64,000 nt of DNA from Flavobacterium silvisoli (GTDB lineage Bacteria > Bacteroidota > Bacteroidia > Flavobacteriales > Flavobacteriaceae). Positions 53,579 to 62,188 of this stretch are shown one piece after another; position 1 is the stretch's first letter, and each line of letters starts with the position of its first letter. The stretch is from positions 96,668 to 160,667 of the forward strand of contig NZ_SJPE01000005.1 of the NCBI RefSeq assembly GCF_004329815.1, given 5' to 3'. The position numbers and the translations under genes are program-made. Under the pieces are notes generated by a model that searched no databases, was not told the DNA's origin, and saw only the letters and a program-made list of their open reading frames with translations.

Positions 53579-54637
53579 ATGAAAAAACTATTACTTTTCT
53601 CAGCATTATTCATTTCCTTTTTGACATTTGCCCAAGTACCTCAGGGCATATCCTATCAGGCAATTGCCTTGAACAGTTCAGGAGCTCCTGTAGTGAGTTC
53701 GGATGTACGAGTGAAGCTTTCAATTTTGGACAGCTCTTCCTCGGGAACTATTTTATATACAGAAACCCAATTAAAAACTACCAATGCACAAGGGCTTTTT
53801 AACTTGGTAATCGGACAGGGAACATTGGTTTCGGGAGCGTTCAACACCATCAACTGGGGAAACAATTCTAAATTCTTAAAAGTAGAAATGGATGCTTCGG
53901 GCGGAACTAATTATGCCTTGGTAGGAACTACGCAATTACTCTCGGTTCCTTATGCTATGCATGCTGCAAGCGTTTCCAGTATTGCAGGTAATACCAATAT
54001 TAATGATGAAATCATCGAGAATAAAACTTCCAATATTGGATTTATTGATTTATACGACAATAAGGTTTATGTATATACGAGTACCGTTGGAACTTGGTCT
54101 TCACAATCGTTTAATGCAAATGCCTCACCTCAATTGATAGAGTCGAATGGTAATTTTGCTTTTGTTGATTTTTATGATAACAAAGCCTATTCGTGTAATG
54201 GAAAAACCGGAATTTGGTCTTCACAAACTTTTAACCCAAATGCTTCCCCTGATTTAGTGACATCCAATAATAACTTTGCATTTATTGATTTTTATGATAA
54301 CAAAGCATATGTGTACAATACAAAAACAGGTATTTGGGCATCACAAACTTTCAATTCAAATGCATCTCCGGATTTAATGGAATCAAATGGAAACTTCGCT
54401 TTCCTTGATTTATACGATAATAAAGCTTATGTTTTTAGTACAAAGACAGGCACTTGGTTGTCGCAAACGTTTAATGGAAATGCCTCACCGATATTGACCG
54501 CTACCAATGGTAATTTCGCTTTTCTTGATTTATATGACAACAAGGCTTATATATTCAATGGAAAAATCGGTACATGGTCATCGCAAACATTTAATTCGAA
54601 CGCTTCTCCAACATTAATAACTTCTGGAACAAATTAA
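53579..54637 (+). CDS. Surface protein with five 40-residue repeats
   Basis: The 352-residue protein has a signal peptide (MKKLLLFSALFISFLTFAQ), then a domain found at the start of many Bacteroidetes surface proteins ('VPQGISYQAIALNSSG', 'SVPYAMHAAS'; ~20-140). Residues ~152-352 are five 40-residue repeats, each with an F-x-D-[FL]-Y-D-N-K-x-Y motif and 'W-x-S-Q-x-F-N-x-N-A-S-P'. DNA repeats are exactly 120 bases. No T9SS sorting domain is present, unlike the gene one base upstream. The 40-residue period with W and aromatic residues fits beta-propeller blades or beta-solenoid turns. Confidence 0.8.
   Translation: MKKLLLFSALFISFLTFAQVPQGISYQAIALNSSGAPVVSSDVRVKLSILDSSSSGTILYTETQLKTTNAQGLFNLVIGQGTLVSGAFNTINWGNNSKFLKVEMDASGGTNYALVGTTQLLSVPYAMHAASVSSIAGNTNINDEIIENKTSNIGFIDLYDNKVYVYTSTVGTWSSQSFNANASPQLIESNGNFAFVDFYDNKAYSCNGKTGIWSSQTFNPNASPDLVTSNNNFAFIDFYDNKAYVYNTKTGIWASQTFNSNASPDLMESNGNFAFLDLYDNKAYVFSTKTGTWLSQTFNGNASPILTATNGNFAFLDLYDNKAYIFNGKIGTWSSQTFNSNASPTLITSGTN
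54032..54631 (+). repeat. Five 120-bp coding tandem repeats
   Basis: The starts of the [FL]-Y-D-N-K blocks recur at 54032, 54152, 54272, 54392 and 54512, exactly 120 bases apart. Divergence between units is substantial at silent sites but conserved at the protein level, suggesting selection on the repeat rather than recent copying. Confidence 0.9.
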
Positions 54638-54653
54638 GTTAGTTCTATCAAAA

Positions 54654-54683
54654 AAAATCCAGCTCTATGAGCTGGATTTTTTA
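54654..54683. terminator. Bidirectional terminator between repeat protein and glnN
   Basis: AAAATCCAGCTC / GAGCTGGATTTT perfect stem with loop TAT, T-rich on the right and A-rich on the left. It lies between convergent genes. Confidence 0.88.
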
Positions 54684-54698
54684 TCTGTTTTAACTGAA

Positions 54699-56888
54699 TT
54701 ATCGGGTAAACAATAACTCTCTGTATTTGGTTAATGTCCAAATTTCATCATCTACCAGCAATTCTAATTTGTCGCAATGCGAGCGAATGATCTCAAAATA
54801 AGGTTTCACTTTATCGCAGTAGGCCTCAGCCATTTTTTGTGCATCGGTTAAGACATTGGCTTTTTTGCGGGCTTCGGTCATGGCTTCCACATTGGAGTTG
54901 ATGCCTTCGATATGCGAAGAGATTTCTTTGATTAAAAAGATTTGTTCCTTGGCAATTTTCTCAAAATCCTTACCAAAGATTTCCTTTAATCCTCTTACAT
55001 TTTCAATTAATGTATTTTGGTAACGAATGGCGGTTGGAATCACGTGATTACGGGCTATATCGCCGAGTACTCTTCCTTCGATTTGAATTTTTTTAGTGTA
55101 TTCTTCCAATTCAATTTCGTAACGAGCCTCTACTTCTACATGATTCATCACATTCAAATCTTGGAATAAATCCAATGCTTTTTTGGACACTTTGGCTTTC
55201 AATGCAGCCGGTGTGGTTTTGTGATTACTCAGTCCTCTTTTTTTAGCTTCTTTTTCCCAAGACTCACTGTATCCGTCTCCTTCAAAAAGAATATTCTTAG
55301 TTTGTTTGATGTATTCTCTCAGAACATTAAAAATAGCTTCATCTTTTTTAAGCCCTTTATTATCAATCAAAGCGTCTACTTCTTTCTTGAATTCTTTCAA
55401 TTGTTTGGCCACAATTGAATTTAGAGTGGTCATAGAGTTGGCACAATTGGCCGATGAGCCTACTGCTCTGAATTCAAATTTATTTCCGGTAAAAGCAAAA
55501 GGAGAAGTTCGGTTTCGATCAGTATTATCTAACAATACATCCGGAATTTTACCCACTACATTCAACTTCAAATCAGTTTTTTCCTCCGGAGATAGTTTTC
55601 CTTTGGTTACTCCTTCTAATTCTTCCAAAACTTTGGTCAGCTGTTGTCCTATGAATACCGAAATAATGGCCGGTGGAGCTTCATTGGCTCCTAAACGATG
55701 GTCGTTACTTGCCGTAGCGATGGAGGCTCTCATCAATTCTTCGTATTCCTGAACTGCTTTAATGGTATTGATAAAGAATGACAAAAACTGTAAATTACTC
55801 ATTGGAGTTTTGCCGGGAGAAAGCAAGTTTACCCCAGTATCTGTGGCCAATGACCAGTTATTGTGTTTTCCTGAACCATTTACTCCTTTAAACGGTTTTT
55901 CGTGAAAAAGCACTTTGAAATCATGCCGCTCTCCTACTTTAGACATGACATCCATTAAAAGTGAGTTATGATCAACGGCTAAGTTTGTTTCTTCAAAAAT
56001 TGGCGCTAATTCAAATTGATTGGGTGCCACCTCATTGTGACGGGTTTTTACCGGAATTCCCAAATACATACATTCCTCCTCTAATTCTCTCATATAATTT
56101 AGAGCGCGGGAAGGAATTGAACCAAAATAATGATCGTCTAATTGTTGTCCTTTGGCCGATGTATGTCCTAATAGGGTTCTGCCTGTCAGTAACAAATCGG
56201 GTCTCGAATTAGCTAAAGATGTGTCTACCAAGAAATATTCCTGTTCCCATCCTAAGGTAGCCGTTACTTTTTTTACATTTTTATCGAAATATTTACACAC
56301 TTCTGTAGCTGCTTCATCAACAGCATTAAGGGCACGCAATAAAGGCGTTTTATAATCTAATGCTTCTCCTGTGTAGGAAATAAACACTGTTGGTATACAC
56401 AAAGTTGTCCCAAAAATAAATGCCGGCGAAGTCGGATCCCATGCGGTATAACCACGGGCTTCAAATGTATTTCTTATCCCTCCGTTAGGAAAAGAAGATG
56501 CATCAGGTTCTTGCTGTACCAATTGACCGCCACCAAATTTCTCCAAAACTTCAGAACCGTCGTAGGAAGTTTCAAAAAAAGCATCGTGTTTTTCGGCCGT
56601 GGTACCGGTTAAAGGTTGAAACCAATGCGTATAATGAGTTACACCCTTAGCAATGGCCCATTCTTTCATTCCCATGGCAATATAATCGGCCAATTTCCTG
56701 TCAATTTTGGTTCCGTGCTGTATGGCATCTTTTACTCCTTTATATGCATCTGAAGTAAGAAACTGCTTCATTGCTTTATCGTTGAACACATTAGCTCCGA
56801 AAATAGCTGATTTTCGGGCAGCTTCTTCAAATTTCACAGGCTTTCTGGCCGATACATCTTTTAATGCTTGAAAACGCAAAGTTGACAT
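54699..56888 (-). CDS. glnN: Type III glutamine synthetase
   Basis: I start at ATG 56888 (MSTLRFQAL), 39 bases after a TATTTTTG box, rather than 27 codons earlier. The 729-residue enzyme is the GSIII type. It carries 'EKHDAFFETSYDGSEVLEKFGG', 'GWEQEYFLVD', 'RHNEVAPNQFELAPIFEE' (catalytic glutamates), 'FHEKPFKGVNGSGKHNNWSL' and 'RLGANEAPPAIISVF'. It condenses glutamate and ammonia with ATP and forms a dodecamer in characterised cases. It complements asnB and the dehydrogenase as the nitrogen-assimilation core of the window. It is monocistronic. Confidence 0.95.
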   Translation of the reverse strand: MSTLRFQALKDVSARKPVKFEEAARKSAIFGANVFNDKAMKQFLTSDAYKGVKDAIQHGTKIDRKLADYIAMGMKEWAIAKGVTHYTHWFQPLTGTTAEKHDAFFETSYDGSEVLEKFGGGQLVQQEPDASSFPNGGIRNTFEARGYTAWDPTSPAFIFGTTLCIPTVFISYTGEALDYKTPLLRALNAVDEAATEVCKYFDKNVKKVTATLGWEQEYFLVDTSLANSRPDLLLTGRTLLGHTSAKGQQLDDHYFGSIPSRALNYMRELEEECMYLGIPVKTRHNEVAPNQFELAPIFEETNLAVDHNSLLMDVMSKVGERHDFKVLFHEKPFKGVNGSGKHNNWSLATDTGVNLLSPGKTPMSNLQFLSFFINTIKAVQEYEELMRASIATASNDHRLGANEAPPAIISVFIGQQLTKVLEELEGVTKGKLSPEEKTDLKLNVVGKIPDVLLDNTDRNRTSPFAFTGNKFEFRAVGSSANCANSMTTLNSIVAKQLKEFKKEVDALIDNKGLKKDEAIFNVLREYIKQTKNILFEGDGYSESWEKEAKKRGLSNHKTTPAALKAKVSKKALDLFQDLNVMNHVEVEARYEIELEEYTKKIQIEGRVLGDIARNHVIPTAIRYQNTLIENVRGLKEIFGKDFEKIAKEQIFLIKEISSHIEGINSNVEAMTEARKKANVLTDAQKMAEAYCDKVKPYFEIIRSHCDKLELLVDDEIWTLTKYRELLFTR

Positions 56889-56926
56889 AAAATTTATTTT
56901 TTTAGTTATACCCCATATAATTACAG

Positions 56927-56934
56927 CAAAAATA
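56927..56934 (-). promoter_or_regulatory. -7 box for glnN
   Basis: Minus strand TATTTTTG, 39 bases upstream of the ATG chosen. This supports the shorter start. Confidence 0.5.
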
Positions 56935-57045
56935 AAAATATTTATATTAAAAAAACATAAACACCCCATTTATTTTAGGGGTAAATTATTTTTTTTTACT
57001 TTTCATATCGATTTTAATTATTTTACAAAATCGTTAAATAATAAT

Positions 57046-57073
57046 TTTGAACAAAACCAATCGCCTATATTTG
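57046..57073 (+). promoter_or_regulatory. Promoter for TerC gene
   Basis: TTTG (57046-57049) and TATATTTG (57066-57073) spaced 16 bases; the ATG is 21 bases further. Confidence 0.55.
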
Positions 57074-57093
57074 TAACTATCAAATCAATTATT

Positions 57094-58047
57094 ATGACTG
57101 TTTGGATTCTCTTTTTAGCCGCCATTTTTTTGTTTCTTGCCTTAGATTTAGGTGTATTCAACAAAAACCCACACATCATCAAACCCAAAGAAGCGGGGAT
57201 TTGGACCGGAATTTGGGTTGCGTTGTCCTTCATCTTTTCCATTGTGATTAATTGGCTTTACAGCCATGAATACATTGATAACCCTACAGGTATCAAGCCA
57301 GCAGTAGCAACCATGAAGTTTATCACTGGTTATCTTATAGAATTATCATTGAGCATTGACAATATTTTTATCATTGCCGTAATCTTTGCTTCTTTTAAAA
57401 TTCCGCAGAAATACCAGCACCGGGTTTTATTCTGGGGTATACTCGGCGCTATTTTCTTCAGAGGTCTGATGATTTTCTTCGGGGTTATACTAATCAACAA
57501 ATTCAGTTGGATGACATATTTGTTTGGAGGATTTTTGATTTTTACCGCCATCAAAATGTTGTACAGCGGAGAAGAGGAAGAATTCAATCCGAAAAAATCT
57601 TTTGTTTACCGAAATCTGCGCAAGATAATGCCTATTACAAGTCACGTTGACGGAGAGCATTTTTTTGTAAAACGAAAACACATTACAGCTGCCACCCCTC
57701 TTTTTGTTGCTTTAATTGTTATTGAAGTCATGGACATGTTGTTTGCTTTAGACAGTGTTCCGGCTATATTGGCTATTACTTCTGACCCTTTTTTAGTATT
57801 CAGTTCTAATATTTTTGCCATTCTTGGATTGCGTTCTATGTATTTCTTTTTAGCCAATATGTTAGAAAAATTCAGCTATTTAGAATACAGTTTAATTGCC
57901 ATATTAACATTTGTCGGAATTAAGATGTTACTGGTTCATTATTATAAATTTCCGGAATGGGTTTCCTTGAGTTTTATCGCTTTATCACTGTTAGTTGGGA
58001 TACTTGTATCTATTAAAAAGAGTAACGCTGAGGCGAAAAAAAGCTAA
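57094..58047 (+). CDS. TerC/Alx-family membrane protein
   Basis: The 317-residue protein has about eight membrane segments with conserved acidic residues typical of TerC: 'LDLGVFNKNPH' (~25), 'IELSLSIDNIFIIAVIF' (~86-102) and 'EVMDMLFALDSVPAILAIT' (~215-233). TerC/Alx proteins export manganese or link to metalation of secreted proteins and tellurite resistance. The Asp in S-I-D-N and the L-D-S-V-P segment are the metal-path residues. It is monocistronic, ending at a strong terminator shared with the convergent T9SS gene. Confidence 0.92.
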   Translation: MTVWILFLAAIFLFLALDLGVFNKNPHIIKPKEAGIWTGIWVALSFIFSIVINWLYSHEYIDNPTGIKPAVATMKFITGYLIELSLSIDNIFIIAVIFASFKIPQKYQHRVLFWGILGAIFFRGLMIFFGVILINKFSWMTYLFGGFLIFTAIKMLYSGEEEEFNPKKSFVYRNLRKIMPITSHVDGEHFFVKRKHITAATPLFVALIVIEVMDMLFALDSVPAILAITSDPFLVFSSNIFAILGLRSMYFFLANMLEKFSYLEYSLIAILTFVGIKMLLVHYYKFPEWVSLSFIALSLLVGILVSIKKSNAEAKKS

Positions 58048-58070
58048 CCTTTTTACCCATTATACCAACA

Positions 58071-58099
58071 AAAAAGCCCCTCAATGAGGGGCTTTTTTT
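58071..58099. terminator. Bidirectional terminator between TerC and the HYR adhesin
   Basis: AAAAAGCCCCTCA / TGAGGGGCTTTTT near-perfect stem flanked by A and T runs. A close copy follows the other T9SS adhesin at 62141. Confidence 0.9.
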
Positions 58100-58115
58100 A
58101 TTCATAACTACTTGA

Positions 58116-61100
58116 TTATCTTTTAATAACACGTAAAGTTTTCACTTCAGCACCCTGAGTAACAATTACATTGTATACTCCTGATGAATATTTGCCTCCA
58201 ACTTTAACTTCAGTTATGTCTGTAGGGTCAATTTCATTTTTCTCCATCAATCTTCCGGTCATGTCATAAACAGTTACCGAAACTTTCTGATTAGTTGATG
58301 TTGTAAAACTCAAATTGAAATCACTGGTATAAGGGTTTGGATAAACCTTAACTTTTAAATTCTCAGCCGCACCCATTTCAATCATTTCAGAAACTTTATA
58401 AGCAACATCAGAGCTTGAACACATTACTTTTATGCATTGCGTATAGGTTTTAGTGTTGCCACAACCATCAGTTGCTTCCCAAGTTCTGCAGTGTGTTTTT
58501 GAACCATCTGCATCAACGGTAATCACATCAGCATTAACTATTACAGGAACAATTTGAGAAGAAGTACAATTATCTGTAACTACAGGAGTATCAAATTCTA
58601 CAGGAATATTAACATCACATGTTTTTTCAACCATTACTTGATTATCCCTGTTTCCTAGAGAATGTCCATCAAGTTGTTCCAATTTGAAATGGTATGGTGC
58701 TCCGTTTACCGATCCGGCTCCATAACAGTTTCCGTATCCTAATGATCCATGACCTTGAGCAGCTCTTCCTGCAAGTTTAATCATTACATTGCTTGAAGCT
58801 GATGTCCAAGTTACAGTATACCATGCATAATTATCACCAGTTGCTGTACCTGAATAACCATCAAAGTTGATGTTGAAATTAGCGATAGGAGCATTTCCTT
58901 TTATTTCAATTTGTCTGTTTCCGTATTGTTGTTCGAAACCGGCAACCACATCATTAACATTTGCATTACCGTGATGGTTTGGCGGATTACCCATATTGTC
59001 ATTCAAAGTAGCATATGCAGTGTTAGTCAAGTTTTGACATACAGCAGGCATTCCGTCACATTGCTGATTGATAAGATTTTGTAATTCGTTAACCGCTCCA
59101 TTACCTAAGCTTGCGGCTGTGGCCATAGCTTGTTCCCATGACATTAAGAAATCAAAAGCATGTTTACTATTACCTCCTTGACTTTTAACTGCCTGATGAC
59201 GGAATCTGAAGGTATGAGTAGTTCCTGTTAATTGAGTAAATACTATACGTTGCGGAACACCCATTCCTTCAAAATAGTCAGACTGAGCAATATTGTTTAC
59301 TCCATTAGTCCAGGTAAGTGGTACTGTCGGATGGTTCTGATTTCTTGGTTGATCAAAATAAACTCTGTCATTTGATACCGGTCTGGAATTGTCCATTTTT
59401 TCGGTCACAGTAGCTATTCCGCCACCACCTAAATCTTGACCACAAACTGAACCACCATTGTTTACTGAAACTTCTCTGTAATCAGAGTTACTACTGAATA
59501 CAGGACCTTCTAAATCAACTTTCCATGTAAATACCTGGTTACAGGTTGAGGAATTACCACAAGCATCAGTTGCTGTATAAGTTCTGGTTTGTGAATGCAT
59601 ACATCCATCAATTGATTCTTCACCTAAAGCAGAAGTAATACTTACAACACCGTTTTCATCTGTTGCAACGGCCACACCCGGAGCCGGTAAACCTCCTTGA
59701 GGGTTACAGCCCAAATCAGCTCCTGAAGGACAAGATGTGAATACAGGTGGTGTTACATCTGTAGTTCTGGTAAACACTGCACTGCATGATACAGCTCCAC
59801 AACTATCTGATACAACATAGTTAACTACCAATGGTACCCCTGCTGCAGGCATTTGATATTGTGACAAATCAGTAGCAATTGAATTCTGCCCTCCTCCAGT
59901 GTAATTGAATCCTGCAATCCAAGAAGCAAAAGCTTCAGCTGCATCTTCATTACAACTTACATTAGCATCTCCCGGACAATTAACAACTAATTCAGGATAT
60001 CTAGTCACTGTTTGAGTAGCAATTGAAACATTTCCGTGTATATCAGTTGCTGTCCATGTAACTGTCGTAGTACCAACCGGAAAACACTGAGGAGCATTGC
60101 TGGTAAGTGAAGCTAATTCACAATTATCCGTGGCCGTTGCACCCAAGGCTATACCACAACCAAAATTATCTTCACCATAACATCTGGTTATATTTGAAAC
60201 ATTAATTAACGGCGCTTCTGTATCGTTCACTTTTACAACAAACTGACAAGAAGCTGAACCATTAGCATTTGTAGCTGTAGCTGTAACCGTTGTTAATCCA
60301 ACAGGGAAGAAACTTCCTGAATCGTGTGAATATGTAATTACAGGAGTTGGATCCCCCGAAGCAGTTGCTGCAGCAAAAGTCACATTAGCTCCACATGAAC
60401 CTGCTGTAGCATTAACGGTAATATCTGCCGGACATTCTATAGATGGCGGGAATGTAGCGGCAATCCACTGGAATGAAAGAACGTTGGAACATGCTAATTG
60501 GTTTTGACTATCTGTAAAACATGCTTTAATCGTATCTACGCCCGGTCCACCCGAACCTAAATAAGTAAAAAACGCTTCTCCGCTTGCATTGGTGTTTACT
60601 GAAAAAGGAGCCAGTCCGGCATTTGGTCCAGTCGGAATGCTAAAAGTAACCGTTTTGTTGGCTAGAGGCAATCCATTCGCATTTTTAACAAGCGCTTTAA
60701 CTGTATGGTTAGTTCCCACGTTTCCGGAAGTAGTATCTTGAGACAGTAAAATACCCTCACCAATAATAGCTGCTCCTGAAAGGGCAAAATAGGCTAGGAA
60801 AATATTATCGTCTCCTGATGGATTAACCGTATTGATATTTAAACTTGTCGTTGTATTGGTTATAAAAGGCAATATAGAATACAACTCATCATCTGTAAAT
60901 TGATTTGTAGGACCTGCATTAGGATTCGAAGGATTAGCATTTGAATTTCCAATTCCTCCAACCGTTAATAAGGCTCCATTTTCAGAAGCTCCGTCGTCTT
61001 CACCACCGGCAGAACTCGACAATCTTTGTCCGTTAACCGAAACCTGAGAAGTTTGAGTTCCTCCTGCTGCCTGATAACTAAAAGCTATTCCTAATCCCAT

Positions 61101-61856
61101 ATCCAACAAGGCTCCTGGTTGAGCCGGGTTTATTGGTTGCGCCAAGGTCACAGAAAAATTATCTCCTGAAGGCGTAGCTGCCCCAAACATAACAATTATT
61201 GTTTTTTCGGTTGCTGCAGCATCATTAAACACTACTAAAAGCACCTCTCCTTCAATAGTAGAACTACTGCACTCAGTTACTGTCATTGTAGAAATTCCTG
61301 CAGGAAATGCATTAATCTGAGCGGATACAAGACTAGTCACATCTGCCCAATAGTTATTAAATCCTATTCCACTGCTGCTGCTGGTTGCACTACCATTCCA
61401 ACTTACAGGAGAACCTGATATGGTAACACAGCCATTGGCAATAGTTGCTCCTGTTGCACTCGACATAAGTATCGCTTTTTGCACAGTTGCTGAAGCATTA
61501 GGTTTATTAACTCTTACAGTCATTGATGAAAGCGAAGAACCTTTACCATCAACCGAAAGTGTATAATGTCCTGTTGAACTGTATACTTCTGATAATGCCC
61601 CGGCTTGAGGACTGAATACACTTGGTCCGTTGACATTAGATACTCTTGATACAGAACCTCCAAGGCTGGCAAGTGTACCCGGAGCAGAAACTTGTAGCGT
61701 TTCTTTTAAATCTGATTTACTTGTTGCTTTTCGTTGTTGCTGCGACATTGCTGTATTTGGCGCAAGAAATACAGTAAGAAATGTTGCAACAGCTACAAAA
61801 AAGTTCAATATACACATCCTATTTGGCGTATATACAACTGCGTTTTTTTGTTTCAT
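58116..61856 (-). CDS. Large T9SS-secreted adhesin with HYR and Ig-like domains
   Basis: The 1246-residue protein has a signal peptide (hydrophobic ~15-38) and ends with a T9SS type A sorting domain ('LKVKVYPNPYTSDFNLSF', 'VYDMTGRLMEKNEI', 'SSGVYNVIVTQGAEVK'). The N-terminal ~350 residues form a Ser/Gly/Ala-rich beta domain ending near 'GAAIIGEGILLSQD'. Residues ~385-480 look like a Big_1/invasin-type Ig domain ('VKALVKNANGLPLANKTVTF'). Then HYR-type domains (~490-650) contain 'DNCELASLTSNAPQCFPVGTTTVTWTATD' pieces. It is probably a cell-surface adhesin or gliding-associated protein. Confidence 0.88.
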   Translation of the reverse strand: MKQKNAVVYTPNRMCILNFFVAVATFLTVFLAPNTAMSQQQRKATSKSDLKETLQVSAPGTLASLGGSVSRVSNVNGPSVFSPQAGALSEVYSSTGHYTLSVDGKGSSLSSMTVRVNKPNASATVQKAILMSSATGATIANGCVTISGSPVSWNGSATSSSSGIGFNNYWADVTSLVSAQINAFPAGISTMTVTECSSSTIEGEVLLVVFNDAAATEKTIIVMFGAATPSGDNFSVTLAQPINPAQPGALLDMGLGIAFSYQAAGGTQTSQVSVNGQRLSSSAGGEDDGASENGALLTVGGIGNSNANPSNPNAGPTNQFTDDELYSILPFITNTTTSLNINTVNPSGDDNIFLAYFALSGAAIIGEGILLSQDTTSGNVGTNHTVKALVKNANGLPLANKTVTFSIPTGPNAGLAPFSVNTNASGEAFFTYLGSGGPGVDTIKACFTDSQNQLACSNVLSFQWIAATFPPSIECPADITVNATAGSCGANVTFAAATASGDPTPVITYSHDSGSFFPVGLTTVTATATNANGSASCQFVVKVNDTEAPLINVSNITRCYGEDNFGCGIALGATATDNCELASLTSNAPQCFPVGTTTVTWTATDIHGNVSIATQTVTRYPELVVNCPGDANVSCNEDAAEAFASWIAGFNYTGGGQNSIATDLSQYQMPAAGVPLVVNYVVSDSCGAVSCSAVFTRTTDVTPPVFTSCPSGADLGCNPQGGLPAPGVAVATDENGVVSITSALGEESIDGCMHSQTRTYTATDACGNSSTCNQVFTWKVDLEGPVFSSNSDYREVSVNNGGSVCGQDLGGGGIATVTEKMDNSRPVSNDRVYFDQPRNQNHPTVPLTWTNGVNNIAQSDYFEGMGVPQRIVFTQLTGTTHTFRFRHQAVKSQGGNSKHAFDFLMSWEQAMATAASLGNGAVNELQNLINQQCDGMPAVCQNLTNTAYATLNDNMGNPPNHHGNANVNDVVAGFEQQYGNRQIEIKGNAPIANFNINFDGYSGTATGDNYAWYTVTWTSASSNVMIKLAGRAAQGHGSLGYGNCYGAGSVNGAPYHFKLEQLDGHSLGNRDNQVMVEKTCDVNIPVEFDTPVVTDNCTSSQIVPVIVNADVITVDADGSKTHCRTWEATDGCGNTKTYTQCIKVMCSSSDVAYKVSEMIEMGAAENLKVKVYPNPYTSDFNLSFTTSTNQKVSVTVYDMTGRLMEKNEIDPTDITEVKVGGKYSSGVYNVIVTQGAEVKTLRVIKR

Positions 61857-62188
61857 TATTGTACAATATTAAGTTAGGTTAATACCAATACAATTAGCAA
61901 ACAAAGTTTAATTATAGCTTGGGGCTGATAATTTTTCATTAATTGTCCGAAATTAGATAATATTTTTTCAGTACAATTCTAAAATCGTTGAATGTTATTT
62001 AAACTCGATTAAAAGATAATCTTACCATTTTTATTCAAAATCTTGAACTATTAATCTAAAGTTATTTTAATCATTTTGAAAAATTTACACTGAATTACAA
62101 TTTCCGAAGAACGTTAACACCCCTCTATTTCATTAGTATAAAAAAGCCCCTCATTACTGAGGGGCTAATTTCAAATAATTTGGTTGAA
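61857..62188. other. Intergenic region between the two T9SS adhesins
   Basis: This 332-base gap holds a T-rich promoter-side region for the HYR gene (61857-61990) and, at 62141-62166, the terminator of the SprB gene. No ORF, tRNA or RNA structure other than the terminator is evident. No perfect TAnnTTTG is found for the HYR gene. Confidence 0.55.
62141..62167 (-). terminator. Terminator after SprB-repeat adhesin
   Basis: AAAAAGCCCCTCA / TGAGGGGCT stem with loop TTAC; the minus strand runs into TTTTT. It is nearly the same hairpin as the one at 58071. Confidence 0.85.

Noticed and set aside
56889..56969. 27-residue N-terminal extension of glutamine synthetase
   Set aside because: The extension overlaps the likely promoter box, and the shorter start gives the normal GSIII N-terminus.
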